Below, piece by piece: positions 18,304 through 27,381 of a DNA stretch of 33,569 nucleotides. Source of the DNA: Chlorobiaceae bacterium (GTDB lineage: Bacteria; Bacteroidota; Chlorobiia; Chlorobiales; Chlorobiaceae); the NCBI GenBank assembly GCA_016931495.1, contig JAFGER010000067.1, positions 1-33,569 of the forward strand, given 5' to 3'. Numbering within the stretch: position 1 is the stretch's first letter; every line of letters begins with the position of its first letter. The translations under genes were made by a program, and so were the position numbers. Under the pieces are notes generated by a model. That model did no database searches. It was not told where the DNA came from and saw only the letters and a program-made list of their open reading frames with translations.

Positions 18304-19383
18304 ATGATTTACAAAGTCATCTCCAAGCCTGAATTCCGCGCTTTCGTCGATGCCCTCGTCAGGGCGAACACCTCCTACGGACCGCGCCAGGTCGATACCG
18401 GCCGCAACGGCGAACCGATCTACCAGTTCATGCCGGTCTCGTCAGCCGATGAGATCGCCTTCGACTACACCGTCACCGCATCGTCGGCCAAGCACCTGCT
18501 GATGCCGTTCCGCGAAGAGCTCTCGAAGTTCAGCTTCCGCGACGGCAACTGGAGTCAGGAGGTCAGCTACGACGCGCCGCCGATCGTGCTGTTCGGCCTG
18601 CGTCCGTGCGACATCAACGCCATCAACCTGCTCGACGAGGTGATGCTGAAGGGGCCGTACCCGTCGCCCTACTACCTGGCGCGGCGCAAGAACACCTTCA
18701 TCATCGGCATGGACCATTTGCCGCTGCCGGACTGCTTCTGCAAGTCGATGAACCGGCACACGACCGACCACGGCTTCAACCTCTTCGCTTCGGACATCGG
18801 AGAGAAGTACTTCCTGTCGATCAACTCCTCCAAGGCCTTCAACTTCCTCAAGGAGTTCGAGACCGCCGACCCGACCTACGAGGACGACTGCCTGCTCATC
18901 GAGCGGCGCAAGACGATCAAGCAGAGCTTCCAGACCAACGTCGAGGTGACCGGCCTGCCGATGTTCCTCGATCTGGAGTTCGACTCGCCCATCTGGGAAA
19001 AGTGGGGCGACAAGTGCCTGAACTGCGGCACCTGCGCGATGGTCTGCCCGACCTGCTACTGCTACAACGTCGAGGAGCACGTCGAAACCGGCCTCGGAAG
19101 CTCCAGCCGGGAGAAGCGCCTCTACTCGTGCAACCTGGTCGATTTCGCCGAAGTGACCGGCGGGCACAACTTCCGCCCGAAGAACGGCGACCGGCTCAAG
19201 TACCGATATTATCATCACTACCGCGGCTTCGCCGTCAACGACAACCAGCAGATTTGCGTGGGCTGCAATCGCTGCGGACGCGCCTGCCTGGCGGGCATCA
19301 ACCCGAAAGACGTCATCAACGACCTCAGACTGGAAAAAGAATCATGCATGACCTGCGTTTCACCATCCCCGCAGAAGAGCTGA
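18304..19383 (+). CDS. hydB: NiFe hydrogenase/sulfur reductase beta subunit (HydB)
   Basis: This is a 359-residue iron-sulfur electron-transfer subunit of a group 3b-type (sulf)hydrogenase, which passes electrons between the NAD(P)H-oxidising gamma subunit and the NiFe core. Two cysteine clusters are visible: C238, C241, C244, C248 ([11 protein letters not shown]), followed by extra cysteines C251 and C253, and C318, C321, C324, C328 ([11 protein letters not shown]). Each should hold a 4Fe-4S centre. The frame is open to an ATG at 18241, but the family N terminus begins MIYKVISK at 18304, with CCGGAG upstream. It is the first gene of hydBGDA, and its 3' end overlaps the hydG start by 40 bases. 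Confidence 0.92.
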   Translation: MIYKVISKPEFRAFVDALVRANTSYGPRQVDTGRNGEPIYQFMPVSSADEIAFDYTVTASSAKHLLMPFREELSKFSFRDGNWSQEVSYDAPPIVLFGLRPCDINAINLLDEVMLKGPYPSPYYLARRKNTFIIGMDHLPLPDCFCKSMNRHTTDHGFNLFASDIGEKYFLSINSSKAFNFLKEFETADPTYEDDCLLIERRKTIKQSFQTNVEVTGLPMFLDLEFDSPIWEKWGDKCLNCGTCAMVCPTCYCYNVEEHVETGLGSSSREKRLYSCNLVDFAEVTGGHNFRPKNGDRLKYRYYHHYRGFAVNDNQQICVGCNRCGRACLAGINPKDVINDLRLEKESCMTCVSPSPQKS

Positions 19384-20261
19384 ACCGCGAGCCGTTCGCC
19401 CGCACGAGTCCCGATTTCGGCAAGAAATCGGAGCTGATGGTGACCGACCACGGCTACAAGTGCCGCATCACCAACATCGTGCCGCTATCGGAGCAGGAGC
19501 GGCTTTTTCAGCTTCGCATCGTCGATCCGCGCGAGCGCGCGATGTTCACCTTCCGCCCGGGCCAGTTCCTGATGCTCGAAGTGCCGGGCTATGGCGAAGC
19601 GCCGATCTCGATTTCGAGCGCCACGAGCAACCGCGAGTTCATCGAACTGTGCATCCGCAAAGCGGGTCACGTCACCTCGGCTTTGTTCGAGGCCAGGCAG
19701 GGGGCGCTGGTCGCCGTGCGCGGGCCGTTCGGCACCTCGTTCCCGATGGAGTCGATGCAGGAGCACGACGTGCTGCTCATCGCGGGCGGCCTCGGCATCG
19801 CCCCCTTGCGCGCGCCGCTCTTCTGGATCAACGACCACCGCGATCACTACCGCAACGTCAGCTTTCTGTATGGCGCCAAGGAGCCGTCGCAGATGCTCTT
19901 CACCTACCAGTTCGAGGAGTGGAAAACCGTCAGCCACATCGATCTGCACACCATCGTCGAAAAGCCGGATGACCAGTGGACGGGACGCACCGGAATGATT
20001 ACTTCGCTCTTCGACGACATCACCATCGACCCGAAAAACACCTGGGCGATCGTCTGCGGCCCGCCGGTGATGTTCAAGTTCGTCTGCACGCACCTCGACA
20101 AGCTCGGTATTCCGATGAACCGGATGTTCGTGTCGCTGGAGCGCCGGATGCACTGCGGCATGGGCAAGTGCTGCCGCTGCATGGTCGGCTCGACCTTCAC
20201 CTGCCTCGACGGCCCGGTGTTCGACTACTGGAGCGTCATCAATCTCAAGGAAGCGATTTAA
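19344..20261 (+). CDS. hydG: NiFe hydrogenase/sulfur reductase gamma subunit (HydG), FAD/NAD(P)-binding
   Basis: This is a 305-residue ferredoxin-reductase-like subunit that exchanges electrons with NAD(P)H. The FAD-binding part contains [20 protein letters not shown]. The pyridine-nucleotide part starts [16 protein letters not shown], and a CGPPVM motif lies further on. The C-terminal 2Fe-2S motif uses C271, C276, C279 and C287 ([17 protein letters not shown]). I take the start as ATG 19344 (MHDLRF), which has a GGAA upstream but lies 40 bases inside hydB. An internal ATG at 19438 would give a 274-residue protein and avoid the overlap, but would drop N-terminal sequence ahead of the beta-barrel. 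Ten bases separate its stop from the hydD ATG. Confidence 0.92.
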   Translation: MHDLRFTIPAEELNREPFARTSPDFGKKSELMVTDHGYKCRITNIVPLSEQERLFQLRIVDPRERAMFTFRPGQFLMLEVPGYGEAPISISSATSNREFIELCIRKAGHVTSALFEARQGALVAVRGPFGTSFPMESMQEHDVLLIAGGLGIAPLRAPLFWINDHRDHYRNVSFLYGAKEPSQMLFTYQFEEWKTVSHIDLHTIVEKPDDQWTGRTGMITSLFDDITIDPKNTWAIVCGPPVMFKFVCTHLDKLGIPMNRMFVSLERRMHCGMGKCCRCMVGSTFTCLDGPVFDYWSVINLKEAI

Positions 20262-20270
20262 GGATTGACC

Positions 20271-21038
20271 ATGAACCACCTCGGATTCGACATAGAGAAA
20301 CTGAAGATCGGCTCCTTCGACTTCACCTGCTGTGAAGGGTGCCAGCTCCAGCTCGCCAACAAGGAATCGACCCTGCCGGAGTTCCTCGCGCTGCTCGATA
20401 TCAGGAACTTCCGCGAAATCTCCTCGGAGCGGCTGGACGATTACGACATCGCGCTGGTCGAAGGAAGCATCACGCGCCAGGACGAGGTCGAGCGGCTCAA
20501 GGCTATCCGCGCCCAGGCCAAAGTGCTCGTCGCTTACGGAACCTGCGCCTGCTTCGGCGGCATGAACGCGCAGAAAAACAAGTTCCCGAAAGAGGAGTGC
20601 ATCCGCACGGTCTATGGCGACAAACAGATCGACACGATGCAGGAGTCGCACAAGATCAGCGATTTCGTGACGGTCGATTACTCGATCCCCGGCTGCCCGG
20701 TGAACAAGGAGGAGGTCGAGCGCATCGTGGTGAGCATCGCCACCCGCTCGCCCATCGCGCTGCCGAAGTACCCGGTCTGCGTCGAGTGCAAGCAGCGGCT
20801 CAACACCTGCCTGTTCGATTTGGGTGAAGTGTGCCTCGGGCCGATTTCACGCGCGGGGTGCGACGCGGTTTGCCCCTCCGGCAAGACAGTCTGCCTCGGC
20901 TGCCGCGGCCCGGCGGACGGCATCAACTACGATTCGTTCGTGCAGCTGGTGAAAGACAAGGAACTCAGCACGGACGAGATGAATGAAAAGCTCGCATTTT
21001 ACAACGGTTTCACAGAGTATCTGAACCATGAAGGTTGA
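20271..21038 (+). CDS. hydD: NiFe hydrogenase small (delta) subunit (HydD)
   Basis: This is a 255-residue cytoplasmic small subunit with no Tat signal, consistent with group 3. The proximal 4Fe-4S ligands fit C21, C24 (CCEGC), C94 (GTCAC) and C142 (IPGCP). A further eight cysteines, C170, C173, C180, C188, C197, C201, C208 and C211, can carry two more clusters (medial and distal). AAGGA lies seven bases before the ATG at 20271; an in-frame TTG at 20265 is a less likely start. The stop overlaps the hydA start by 11 bases. With HydA it forms the catalytic NiFe dimer. Confidence 0.94.
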   Translation: MNHLGFDIEKLKIGSFDFTCCEGCQLQLANKESTLPEFLALLDIRNFREISSERLDDYDIALVEGSITRQDEVERLKAIRAQAKVLVAYGTCACFGGMNAQKNKFPKEECIRTVYGDKQIDTMQESHKISDFVTVDYSIPGCPVNKEEVERIVVSIATRSPIALPKYPVCVECKQRLNTCLFDLGEVCLGPISRAGCDAVCPSGKTVCLGCRGPADGINYDSFVQLVKDKELSTDEMNEKLAFYNGFTEYLNHEG

Positions 21039-22302
21039 CTTCAACATAGACATCCACCACCTGCCGAGGGTCGAAGGCCACGGCGATATTCGCATTTCGG
21101 TCAAAGACGGCAAGCTCGCGGATGCGAAGTGGGCGGTGGTCGAAACGCCTCGATTCTTTGAAGTGATGGTGAAGGGACTCTCCGCCGAGCGGGTGCCGTT
21201 CCTCACCTCGCGCATCTGCGGCATCTGCTCGATCAGCCACTCGCTCGCAAGCATCCGTTCGCTCGAACGCGCCATGCAGATCACGCCGCCCGAAACGGCC
21301 AGAATCATCCGCCTGCTCGCCATGCACGGCGAAACGCTGCAAAGCCACGCGCTGCACCTCTTCTTCCTCGCCGCGCCGGACTTCGCGGGCACGCCGAGCG
21401 CCGTGCCGCTCTTGCAGTCGCACCCGGAGGTGGTCGAGGCCGGGCTGATGCTCAAGGAGCTGGGCAACGAACTGAGCATCGCCACCACGGGCCGCGCCAC
21501 GCACCCGGTCAGCCTCGTGCTCGGCGGCGTCAGCAAAGCCCCGTCGAAGCAGCGCCTCGCCGAGATCAAGCAGATGATCGCTGACCGCAAGCCAATGCTC
21601 GACAAAGCGACCGAGTTTTTCAAGACACTCACGATCCCCGACTTCGTGCGCGAAACCGAGTTCATCTCGCTCTACGACGGCGAAAGCTATCCCTACATCG
21701 GCGGCGACCTGGTCACGACCGACGGCGTCCGGCGCGACGAAAACGACTACCTGGCGATGACCAACGAATACACGGTCGATTTCTCGACCTCCAAGTTCAC
21801 GAAGGTGAGCCGCGAATCCTCCGCCGCCGGAGCGCTGGCGCGATTCAACAACAACTACGACCTGCTCCATCCGCAGGCGAAGGCGGCGGCGGAAGCGTTC
21901 GGCCTCAAGCCGGTCTGCCACAACCCCTTCATGAACAACGTCGCCCAGCTCGTCGAGTGCCACCACCTCGTCGCCGACGCCGAAGAGATTATCGACCGCC
22001 TGCTTGACGACGACCTGAAGGACATCAAGGCCGACTACAAGCCCCGCGCCGGAGCCGCCACCGGAGCCGTCGAAGCCCCGCGCGGCGTGCTCTACCACTA
22101 CATGGAGACCGACGAGAGCGGCAAAGTGGTCAAAGGCGACTGCATCATCCCCACGACGCAAAACAACGCCAACATCCACTACGACCTCCACGCCCTCGCC
22201 GAGCAGTCGCTGGCGCAAGGCAAAAGCGAGAAAGAGGTTGAAAAGCTCTGCGAAATGCTGGTGCGGTCGTATGACCCGTGCATTTCGTGCTCGGTGCACT
22301 AA
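21028..22302 (+). CDS. hydA: NiFe hydrogenase large (alpha) subunit (HydA), catalytic
   Basis: This is the 424-residue catalytic subunit carrying the NiFe(CN)2CO site. The N-terminal L1 motif is [10 protein letters not shown] (62-71) with ligands C64 and C67. The C-terminal L2 motif is DPCISCSVH (416-424) with ligands C418 and C421. The TAA stop comes immediately after the histidine codon, so there is no C-terminal extension for a maturation endopeptidase to remove. Most NiFe hydrogenases do carry such an extension; the Pyrococcus enzyme has a short one. RVEGHGDI (14-21) is the conserved N-terminal segment. The ATG overlaps the hydD stop. The operon ends in a strong GATC-rich hairpin. No hyp maturation genes lie in the window. 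Confidence 0.95.
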   Translation: MKVDFNIDIHHLPRVEGHGDIRISVKDGKLADAKWAVVETPRFFEVMVKGLSAERVPFLTSRICGICSISHSLASIRSLERAMQITPPETARIIRLLAMHGETLQSHALHLFFLAAPDFAGTPSAVPLLQSHPEVVEAGLMLKELGNELSIATTGRATHPVSLVLGGVSKAPSKQRLAEIKQMIADRKPMLDKATEFFKTLTIPDFVRETEFISLYDGESYPYIGGDLVTTDGVRRDENDYLAMTNEYTVDFSTSKFTKVSRESSAAGALARFNNNYDLLHPQAKAAAEAFGLKPVCHNPFMNNVAQLVECHHLVADAEEIIDRLLDDDLKDIKADYKPRAGAATGAVEAPRGVLYHYMETDESGKVVKGDCIIPTTQNNANIHYDLHALAEQSLAQGKSEKEVEKLCEMLVRSYDPCISCSVH

Positions 22303-22304
22303 AC

Positions 22305-22346
22305 AGATCGGTCGGATCGGAATGATCCGACCGATCCGTCCGATCT
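22305..22346. terminator. GATC-rich hairpin between convergent hydA and the four-helix gene
   Basis: Arms 22306-22318 (GATCGGTCGGATC) and 22324-22336 are perfect 13-base complements with a five-base loop. An alternative pairing of 22305-22320 with 22331-22346 matches 15 of 16 bases. No T-run is present. It lies within the 45-base gap between convergent stops, so it can serve both genes. Confidence 0.6.
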
Positions 22347-22347
22347 C

Positions 22348-23094
22348 TCAAACTCTCACGACTCCCCCGCACTCGGGGTAGCCAGTACAGCCCCAAAATT
22401 GCTGACCAGCGTTTTTGCCAGCTTTCGCCGTGCGCAACACCATCGGCCTGCCGCATTTCGGGCATGAGGGAATCGCACCGGCGGGCGTTGGCTGTCGGCC
22501 CGCCTCGCTACGCTGGCGCTCTCGCTCCACCAGCCGGGCGGCGGCAAGCTGCTCGCTGTACCCGCCCTCTTCCACGAACGCCGCCTCCAGCGCGGCAATC
22601 TGCCGGTCAAGCAAATAGTTCGCCTGGTGGATAAGGCAAATGACCGCATTGGCCCGCACCTCGGCCCGCTCATGCTCCAGCCACGGCGCGTAGAGCGTCC
22701 AGCGTTGCTGATCAGTCAGCTCGGTCAGAGCAGACTGATCTTCTTTAAACCGCCTTGGCACTTCGCGAACCGCACGCGCTTCCGCGCTTGACAGCGGCCA
22801 CAGCCCCAGTCGCCGATGGCGCAGGTAGTCCTCGTAGTCGAGCAACAGCTCTTCGAGGCTCGACCGGGCAACGTTCACCAGCCGCAGCTCCGTCTGCGAA
22901 GAGGTCGCCGCCGCGCGGCTGCCTTCGGCGATATTCTGCCGACCCGACCGGGCGGCCTGAATCATCTGATCCAGCGTCCGCGACCGCGCATCGACGAACT
23001 CTTCGCAAAACCGGTACGTCGCATCGTAAATCAGCGTAGCCGTCTGAAAGCTCGCGGCGTTGCGATAACCACCGCTCGGTCGCAGTTTCTTCAT
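22348..23094 (-). CDS. Four-helix-bundle (S23-like) protein with C-terminal topoisomerase-type zinc ribbon
   Basis: This is a 248-residue two-part protein. The N-terminal part (about 14-130) resembles the four-helix-bundle S23/bacterial ribosomal-intervening-sequence protein family, with SGRQNIAEGSRAAATSSQTELRL-like helices near 50-72. The C-terminal part is a topoisomerase I-type zinc ribbon with C211, C214, C236 and C242 (CPKC...CTGYPEC). The architecture matches the so-called four-helix-bundle suffix proteins, whose role is unknown; nucleic-acid binding is inferred from the ribbon. The frame continues upstream to 23163, but I place the start at ATG 23094 (MKKLRPSGG), though without a good ribosome-binding site. 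It is convergent with the hydrogenase operon. Confidence 0.75.
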   Translation of the reverse strand: MKKLRPSGGYRNAASFQTATLIYDATYRFCEEFVDARSRTLDQMIQAARSGRQNIAEGSRAAATSSQTELRLVNVARSSLEELLLDYEDYLRHRRLGLWPLSSAEARAVREVPRRFKEDQSALTELTDQQRWTLYAPWLEHERAEVRANAVICLIHQANYLLDRQIAALEAAFVEEGGYSEQLAAARLVERERQRSEAGRQPTPAGAIPSCPKCGRPMVLRTAKAGKNAGQQFWGCTGYPECGGVVRV

Positions 23095-23115
23095 GATATT
23101 CGATGATGGCTCGTT

Positions 23116-23160
23116 CTTTTTCGCATACCGGGTGTGCCGGTACAGGGGACGCGAAAAAAG
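23116..23160. other. Two-tier hairpin in the spacer before the four-helix gene
   Basis: Outer arms TTTTTCGC (23117-23124) and GCGAAAAA (23151-23158) pair perfectly. Inside them TACCGG (23126-23131) pairs with CCGGTA (23137-23142). It lies 22 bases upstream of the four-helix ATG and 45 bases after the SDR stop on the same strand. It could terminate the SDR transcript or be a translational or insertion-derived structure. Confidence 0.45.
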
Positions 23161-23204
23161 CAAGGGGTTGAACGATTTATACCTTTAAAAGTACAGGTTT
23201 CTCG

Positions 23205-24029
23205 TCAGATTTGAAACCGACGCAGCATCTCGCCGGTGAGCTCGCGCAACTCCTGCCGGGCGACAGGGTCTCTTGCAACGGACGAGCAGGTCGTTGGCCG
23301 GGCGTTCTCGAAATACTCGCCGTTGTAGTCGTTCCGCGCGATCTGCATCACCGTGTCGAAAACATCGTCGCCGCCGACCGACACGTCATCACCGGCAAGC
23401 GCCCATCCGGCGTGCAGCAGTTTGGTGGCGATCACGCCGGGATCAAGCGAATTGGAACGTATGAAACGCACGGCACCGTCGCCGCTGGCGGAGTCGATGG
23501 TGAACATGATGTTGAACAGCTTGCTCCGCGCGTAGGCCTCGTAGCCCGAGTAGCTCCGCTGGCCCTGCATGTTGCCGAGGTCGAACACCGCGCTGTGATG
23601 ATCCATCGAGCTCACATTCAGCACCGATCCGCCATTGGCGATCAGCACCGGTCTGACGACGCTCGTCAGCAGCACCGGCGCGAGGTAGTTGACGCAAAAA
23701 GTGGTCTCGTACCCCTCCGGCACGAGCGTGCGCGTCGGCATATAGACCGCCGCATTGTTGACGAGCAGATCGAGTTCGGGAAAGCGCCCCGCCAGCTCCC
23801 GCCCCATCGAACAGACCGCATCGAGATCGGTGAAGTCCGCCTCGACGAAGCCAACCGGCTCCACGCCCGTGGACTGGACGATAGCCGCGCACGCATCGCT
23901 GATCCGGGAAGCGCTTCGCCCATGCACAATCACCCGGTGCCCCGCCGCTGCAAAACGCTTGGCCGCTGCGAGGCCGATGCCGTCAGTGCATCCGGTTATG
24001 CAAAGGGTGAGGGAGTTCCCGCGCCTCAC
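23205..24029 (-). CDS. Short-chain dehydrogenase/reductase (retinol-dehydrogenase-like)
   Basis: This is a 274-residue NAD(P)-dependent oxidoreductase of the classical/extended SDR superfamily, in the WWOX/RDH-like branch. The cofactor motif TGCTDGIG lies near residue 12. VIVHGRSASR carries a basic residue that would suit NADPH, NNAAVY follows, the active-site serine is in NVSSMDHHS, and the YxxxK pair is in YEAYARSKLFN. The frame is open to 24335, but that upstream part only shadows the transporter gene. I use the GTG at 24029, which overlaps the transporter stop as GTGA behind a G-rich Shine-Dalgarno. The substrate is unknown. Confidence 0.85.
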   Translation of the reverse strand: MRRGNSLTLCITGCTDGIGLAAAKRFAAAGHRVIVHGRSASRISDACAAIVQSTGVEPVGFVEADFTDLDAVCSMGRELAGRFPELDLLVNNAAVYMPTRTLVPEGYETTFCVNYLAPVLLTSVVRPVLIANGGSVLNVSSMDHHSAVFDLGNMQGQRSYSGYEAYARSKLFNIMFTIDSASGDGAVRFIRSNSLDPGVIATKLLHAGWALAGDDVSVGGDDVFDTVMQIARNDYNGEYFENARPTTCSSVARDPVARQELRELTGEMLRRFQI

Positions 24030-25531
24030 AACTCGTCCCCCCGACCTTTCTCCAGATGATTCTCCGTCCGCCACGGCTGGACGGCGAAGATGAAAGCGAC
24101 GAGGAAAGTAATCACGATCCAGCTCCAGCCGATGCCGATGAGGCTGGCCCAGGTGTAGCCGCCGTAAGGCGTGGTGAGTTCGCGAACGAGCTGGTTGAGC
24201 AGAATGACCGAGAGCGAGAGCGGAAGAAAGAGCTTGATGATCCAGTTCCACCACGGGCCAAGCTGCAATTTCGAGACCTTGTTGAGATGCTTGCGGATCT
24301 GGTCGAGGTTGAAGAACCAGCCAACCACGATGCATTCGAGGATTCCAGCCAGCACCAGGCCGTAGTTGTTGATGAAGTGATCGACGATGTCAAGCCAGAA
24401 CAGGCCGCCGTTGGTGGTGAAAATCACGCCGCCGGTAAAGCCGAGAAAGCAGAGCAGCGTGGCGAGCATCTTGCGGTTGACGGAAAACTTGTCCTCGACG
24501 CCGGAGACGAAGGCTTCGACAATGGAGATCGAGGAGGAGACACCCGCAACCGTCAGGCTGAGGAAAAAGAGCATCCCGAACATCGGGCCGAAATCACCGA
24601 TCATCGAGATCGCTTTCGGATAGACGATAAAGGCCAGTCCGATGCTCTCCTTGACCACCTCATCGACCGGCACCTGCTGGGTCGTGGCCATGAAGCCGAG
24701 AATGGAGAAGACGCCGAAGCCGGAGACAAGCGAAAACCCGCTGTTCACCAGCGCCGTGATAACCGCACTTCCGGTCATATTCGACTCCTCGGGCATGTAG
24801 CTGGCGTAGGTGATCATGATGCCAAAGCCGAGGCTCAGCGTGAAAAAGATCTGCCCGTAAGCGCTTACCCACACATCGGGATCCATCAGTTTCGAGAAAT
24901 CGGGCTTCAGATAGGCCGCGATGCCCGTCATTGAGCCTTCAAGGGTCAGCGACCAGAGCACCAGCACCAGCGTCAGCACCATGAGCAACGGCATGAAGAT
25001 CCGGTTGGCCAGCTCGACCCCCTTGCTCACGCCACGCATGATGATGACCCAGGTCAATGCCCAGACCACCAAGAGAGCGAAAAGAATCGGCGTCCGGATC
25101 GTGCTGATTTCGGTCGGGCCGCTGCTGAGTTGCAGGAACTGCTTGAAAAAGAAGGCCTCGGCATCAGCTCCCCACGAGAGCTTGACCGAGTAAAAGAGAA
25201 AATCGATGCACCAGGCGATCACCACCGAGTAGTAGAGCACGATGCCGAACATGGTGAACAAGAGCGGCCACCAGCCGAGCCACTCCCACTTTTTGTCGAT
25301 CTTGCGGAACGCCAGCGGCGCGCTGCCGATGCGCTCGTGGCCGACACCGAATTCGAGGATCAGCAACGGAATTCCGGCGGTGAACAGCGCGACAAGGTAG
25401 GGAATAAGAAACGCGCCGCCGCCATTTTCGTAGCAGAGATAGGGAAAGCGCCAGATGTTACCGAGACCAATCGCCGAACCGATTGCGGCGAGAACGAATC
25501 CCACCCTGGAACCCCACATGCTGCGTTTCAT
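24026..25531 (-). CDS. Sodium-dependent symporter, NSS/SNF family
   Basis: This is a 501-residue LeuT-fold transporter with about twelve membrane helices, driving uptake of an amino acid or related solute with Na+. The first helix carries the family hallmark GSAIGLGNIWRFPYLCYENG, with residues forming the sodium and substrate sites. A Gly-rich unwound helix 6 (TLSLGFGIMITYASYM) is also present. The substrate cannot be inferred. I start at ATG 25531 (MKRSMWGSRVGF), where the family N terminus begins; the frame extends 39 codons further without support. It overlaps the SDR gene by four bases, so the two form an operon. Confidence 0.92.
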   Translation of the reverse strand: MKRSMWGSRVGFVLAAIGSAIGLGNIWRFPYLCYENGGGAFLIPYLVALFTAGIPLLILEFGVGHERIGSAPLAFRKIDKKWEWLGWWPLLFTMFGIVLYYSVVIAWCIDFLFYSVKLSWGADAEAFFFKQFLQLSSGPTEISTIRTPILFALLVVWALTWVIIMRGVSKGVELANRIFMPLLMVLTLVLVLWSLTLEGSMTGIAAYLKPDFSKLMDPDVWVSAYGQIFFTLSLGFGIMITYASYMPEESNMTGSAVITALVNSGFSLVSGFGVFSILGFMATTQQVPVDEVVKESIGLAFIVYPKAISMIGDFGPMFGMLFFLSLTVAGVSSSISIVEAFVSGVEDKFSVNRKMLATLLCFLGFTGGVIFTTNGGLFWLDIVDHFINNYGLVLAGILECIVVGWFFNLDQIRKHLNKVSKLQLGPWWNWIIKLFLPLSLSVILLNQLVRELTTPYGGYTWASLIGIGWSWIVITFLVAFIFAVQPWRTENHLEKGRGDEL

Positions 25532-25680
25532 AGACAAGCCGAATAATCTTGTTGAAATGAAAAAATCCTCAAAGAGCGGTGCTTCGGGGATTCGGAGTTT
25601 TGGAGATGATCGATGGCGCGCGGCACCGTTCCGTCCCGCCTCATACACTTTCGGGAACGGAACGGCTCACACGAAAAAAA

Positions 25681-26109
25681 TCAGAGAATCTCGACCAGTT
25701 CGAGTTCAAAGTTCAGGTCGAGACCGGCCATCGGATGGTTGGCGTCGAGCGTCACGGTCGTTTCGCTCAGATCCACGATCATCACGATCGCCTCGCCGCC
25801 GTCGGCCAGGCTGAGCTGCAACTGCTGGCCCACCTCAAGTTCAATATTTTCGGGAATCCGCTCGCGGGGAATTTCAGCCAACAGCTCTTCGGCTCTCGGC
25901 CCGTAGGCCTCGTTGACCGGAATGTTCACCGTCTTCTTCTGGCCCGGTTCCATTTCGAGCAGCGCGCGGTCGAAACCCGGAATCACCATGCCGGTACCGA
26001 TGATGACCTCCAGCGGCCCGCGCTCGACGGAGCTGTCGAAAACCGTGCCGTCATCGTAGGTTCCGGTATAGTGAACGAGCACCTTGTCACCCTGTTTTGC
26101 CTGTGCCAT
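25681..26109 (-). CDS. FKBP-type peptidyl-prolyl isomerase, SlyD/SlpA-like
   Basis: This is a 142-residue cytosolic prolyl isomerase/chaperone. The FKBP strands include VLVHYTGTYDDGTVFDSS and VIIGTGMVIPGFDRALLEMEPGQKK. A chaperone-type insert-in-flap domain follows at about 65-125, and the chain returns to the FKBP fold with NHPMAGLDLNFELELVEI. There is no His-rich metal-binding tail as in E. coli SlyD and no signal peptide. A GGAG Shine-Dalgarno supports the start. It stands 149 bases from the transporter start, so it is probably separately transcribed. Confidence 0.93.
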   Translation of the reverse strand: MAQAKQGDKVLVHYTGTYDDGTVFDSSVERGPLEVIIGTGMVIPGFDRALLEMEPGQKKTVNIPVNEAYGPRAEELLAEIPRERIPENIELEVGQQLQLSLADGGEAIVMIVDLSETTVTLDANHPMAGLDLNFELELVEIL

Positions 26110-26273
26110 AACCTGTTCTCCTTGAATCGTTTAAAATCGGGACAGCCGCACCTGGATCATCAATTCCCAAAACCTGAAAACCCACGATTGTCCACATGAA
26201 AAAAATTGACGCCGCAAGATAACACTTTTTACCGGAGGCGCCTGAAATCGTGAGGGAATGGCGGTGGCGAGCC

Positions 26274-27374
26274 CTACGCCTCAACGGCGGCGGCAGCGGC
26301 GGCGGCGCCGCCCTCAACCTCCATGCGCACTTTCGGCAGGCCGCCGGGGTAGTTGATGCGGATGAAGTCAATGAGGCGTTCGCGCACCAGGCAGCGAAGT
26401 TCCCAGAGGTCGGAGGAGTTGGCCGCGCTCATCAGGGCGCGAAGCTCGACGGTTTTGTCGGTGACTTCGGTGACGTGCATTTTGACGACCCGATTGTCCC
26501 AGAGCGGCGTCGAGGCGACGATGTTTTCAAGCTCACTGCGGAGGGTTTCAACCGGAATGGCGTAATCGACATAGAGAAACACCGTGCCGAGCAGCTCGGT
26601 AGAGGTGCGCGTCCAGTTCTGGAACGGCTTGTCGAGGAACCAGGTGATGGGCACGATCATCCGGCGCTGGTCCCAGAGCAGCACCACGACGTAGGTCAGC
26701 GTGATCTCTTCGATGCGCCCCCACTCGTTTTCGACAATCACCACGTCGTCGATGCTGATGGGCTGGGCAATGGCGATCTGGATTCCGGCGATGAGCGTGC
26801 CGAGGCTTTTCTGCGCCGCGAAACCCAGAATCACGCCGGCGATACCGGCCGAGGCGAGAATGCTCAGGCCAACCTGGCGAACCGTGTCGAAGGTCATCAG
26901 CACGCCCGACACGGCAAGCAGAATGATGAGCACGTTGACGATCTTCCGCGCCAGATTCACGTTGGTGGCGACCTTTTTGGCAGCCACCTCGCTTTGCCTG
27001 CTGCCAGAACGGTAATGCGACAGAATGAACTGTTCGAGCACGGCGAGCAGGCGCATGATGAACCATGCGGCCGTCACAATCGAGAAGATCAGGAACAGAT
27101 GCCTGAGCAGGCGAAGCGAGACGTCGGGCAGGGGAGCGTAATCGAGAAAGAGCGCCGATCCGGCAATGAGCACAATCAGCCTGAACGGCCAGACCAGGCG
27201 CTCGAAAGGCAGTGAGCCAACCAGCTCCTGCTTGCGCAGAAACGCAACGCCTCTCCTGAAAAGGCTGTTGGCCCCGAAATACAGCACGACGGCAAGAAGC
27301 AGAAAAAGAACCGGCCCGAACCAGACGCCAAACAGCGTTTCAGGCGTACCGGCAACCGTTTCGAACGTGCTCAT
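26274..27374 (-). CDS. MscS-family mechanosensitive ion channel
   Basis: This is a 366-residue small-conductance mechanosensitive channel-type membrane protein. Several hydrophobic helices occupy the first 180 residues. The pore-lining helix is the Gly/Ala-rich SILASAGIAGVILGFAAQKS, followed by LGTLIAGIQIAIAQPISIDD and the beta domain starting VIVENEWGRIEEITL. The C-terminal cytoplasmic domain ends in an alanine tract (seven in a row) encoded by a GCC/GCG-type triplet repeat at about 26281-26315. The ATG at 27374 has a GGGG-rich ribosome-binding site seven bases after the upstream flavoprotein stop, suggesting co-transcription. The role would be osmotic-shock relief. Confidence 0.9.
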   Translation of the reverse strand: MSTFETVAGTPETLFGVWFGPVLFLLLAVVLYFGANSLFRRGVAFLRKQELVGSLPFERLVWPFRLIVLIAGSALFLDYAPLPDVSLRLLRHLFLIFSIVTAAWFIMRLLAVLEQFILSHYRSGSRQSEVAAKKVATNVNLARKIVNVLIILLAVSGVLMTFDTVRQVGLSILASAGIAGVILGFAAQKSLGTLIAGIQIAIAQPISIDDVVIVENEWGRIEEITLTYVVVLLWDQRRMIVPITWFLDKPFQNWTRTSTELLGTVFLYVDYAIPVETLRSELENIVASTPLWDNRVVKMHVTEVTDKTVELRALMSAANSSDLWELRCLVRERLIDFIRINYPGGLPKVRMEVEGGAAAAAAAVEA

Positions 27375-27381
27375 CCCACCC

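Noticed and set aside
18606-19343. Upstream part of the hydG frame inside hydB
   Set aside because: It is a shadow of hydB; flavoprotein homology starts near 19344.
21010-22299. 429-residue minus-strand frame opposite hydA
   Set aside because: It is an antisense shadow of a confident hydrogenase subunit, driven by high G+C codon use.
24030-24335. Upstream extension of the SDR frame
   Set aside because: It lies inside the transporter gene, lacks SDR sequence, and the GTGA junction gives a better start.
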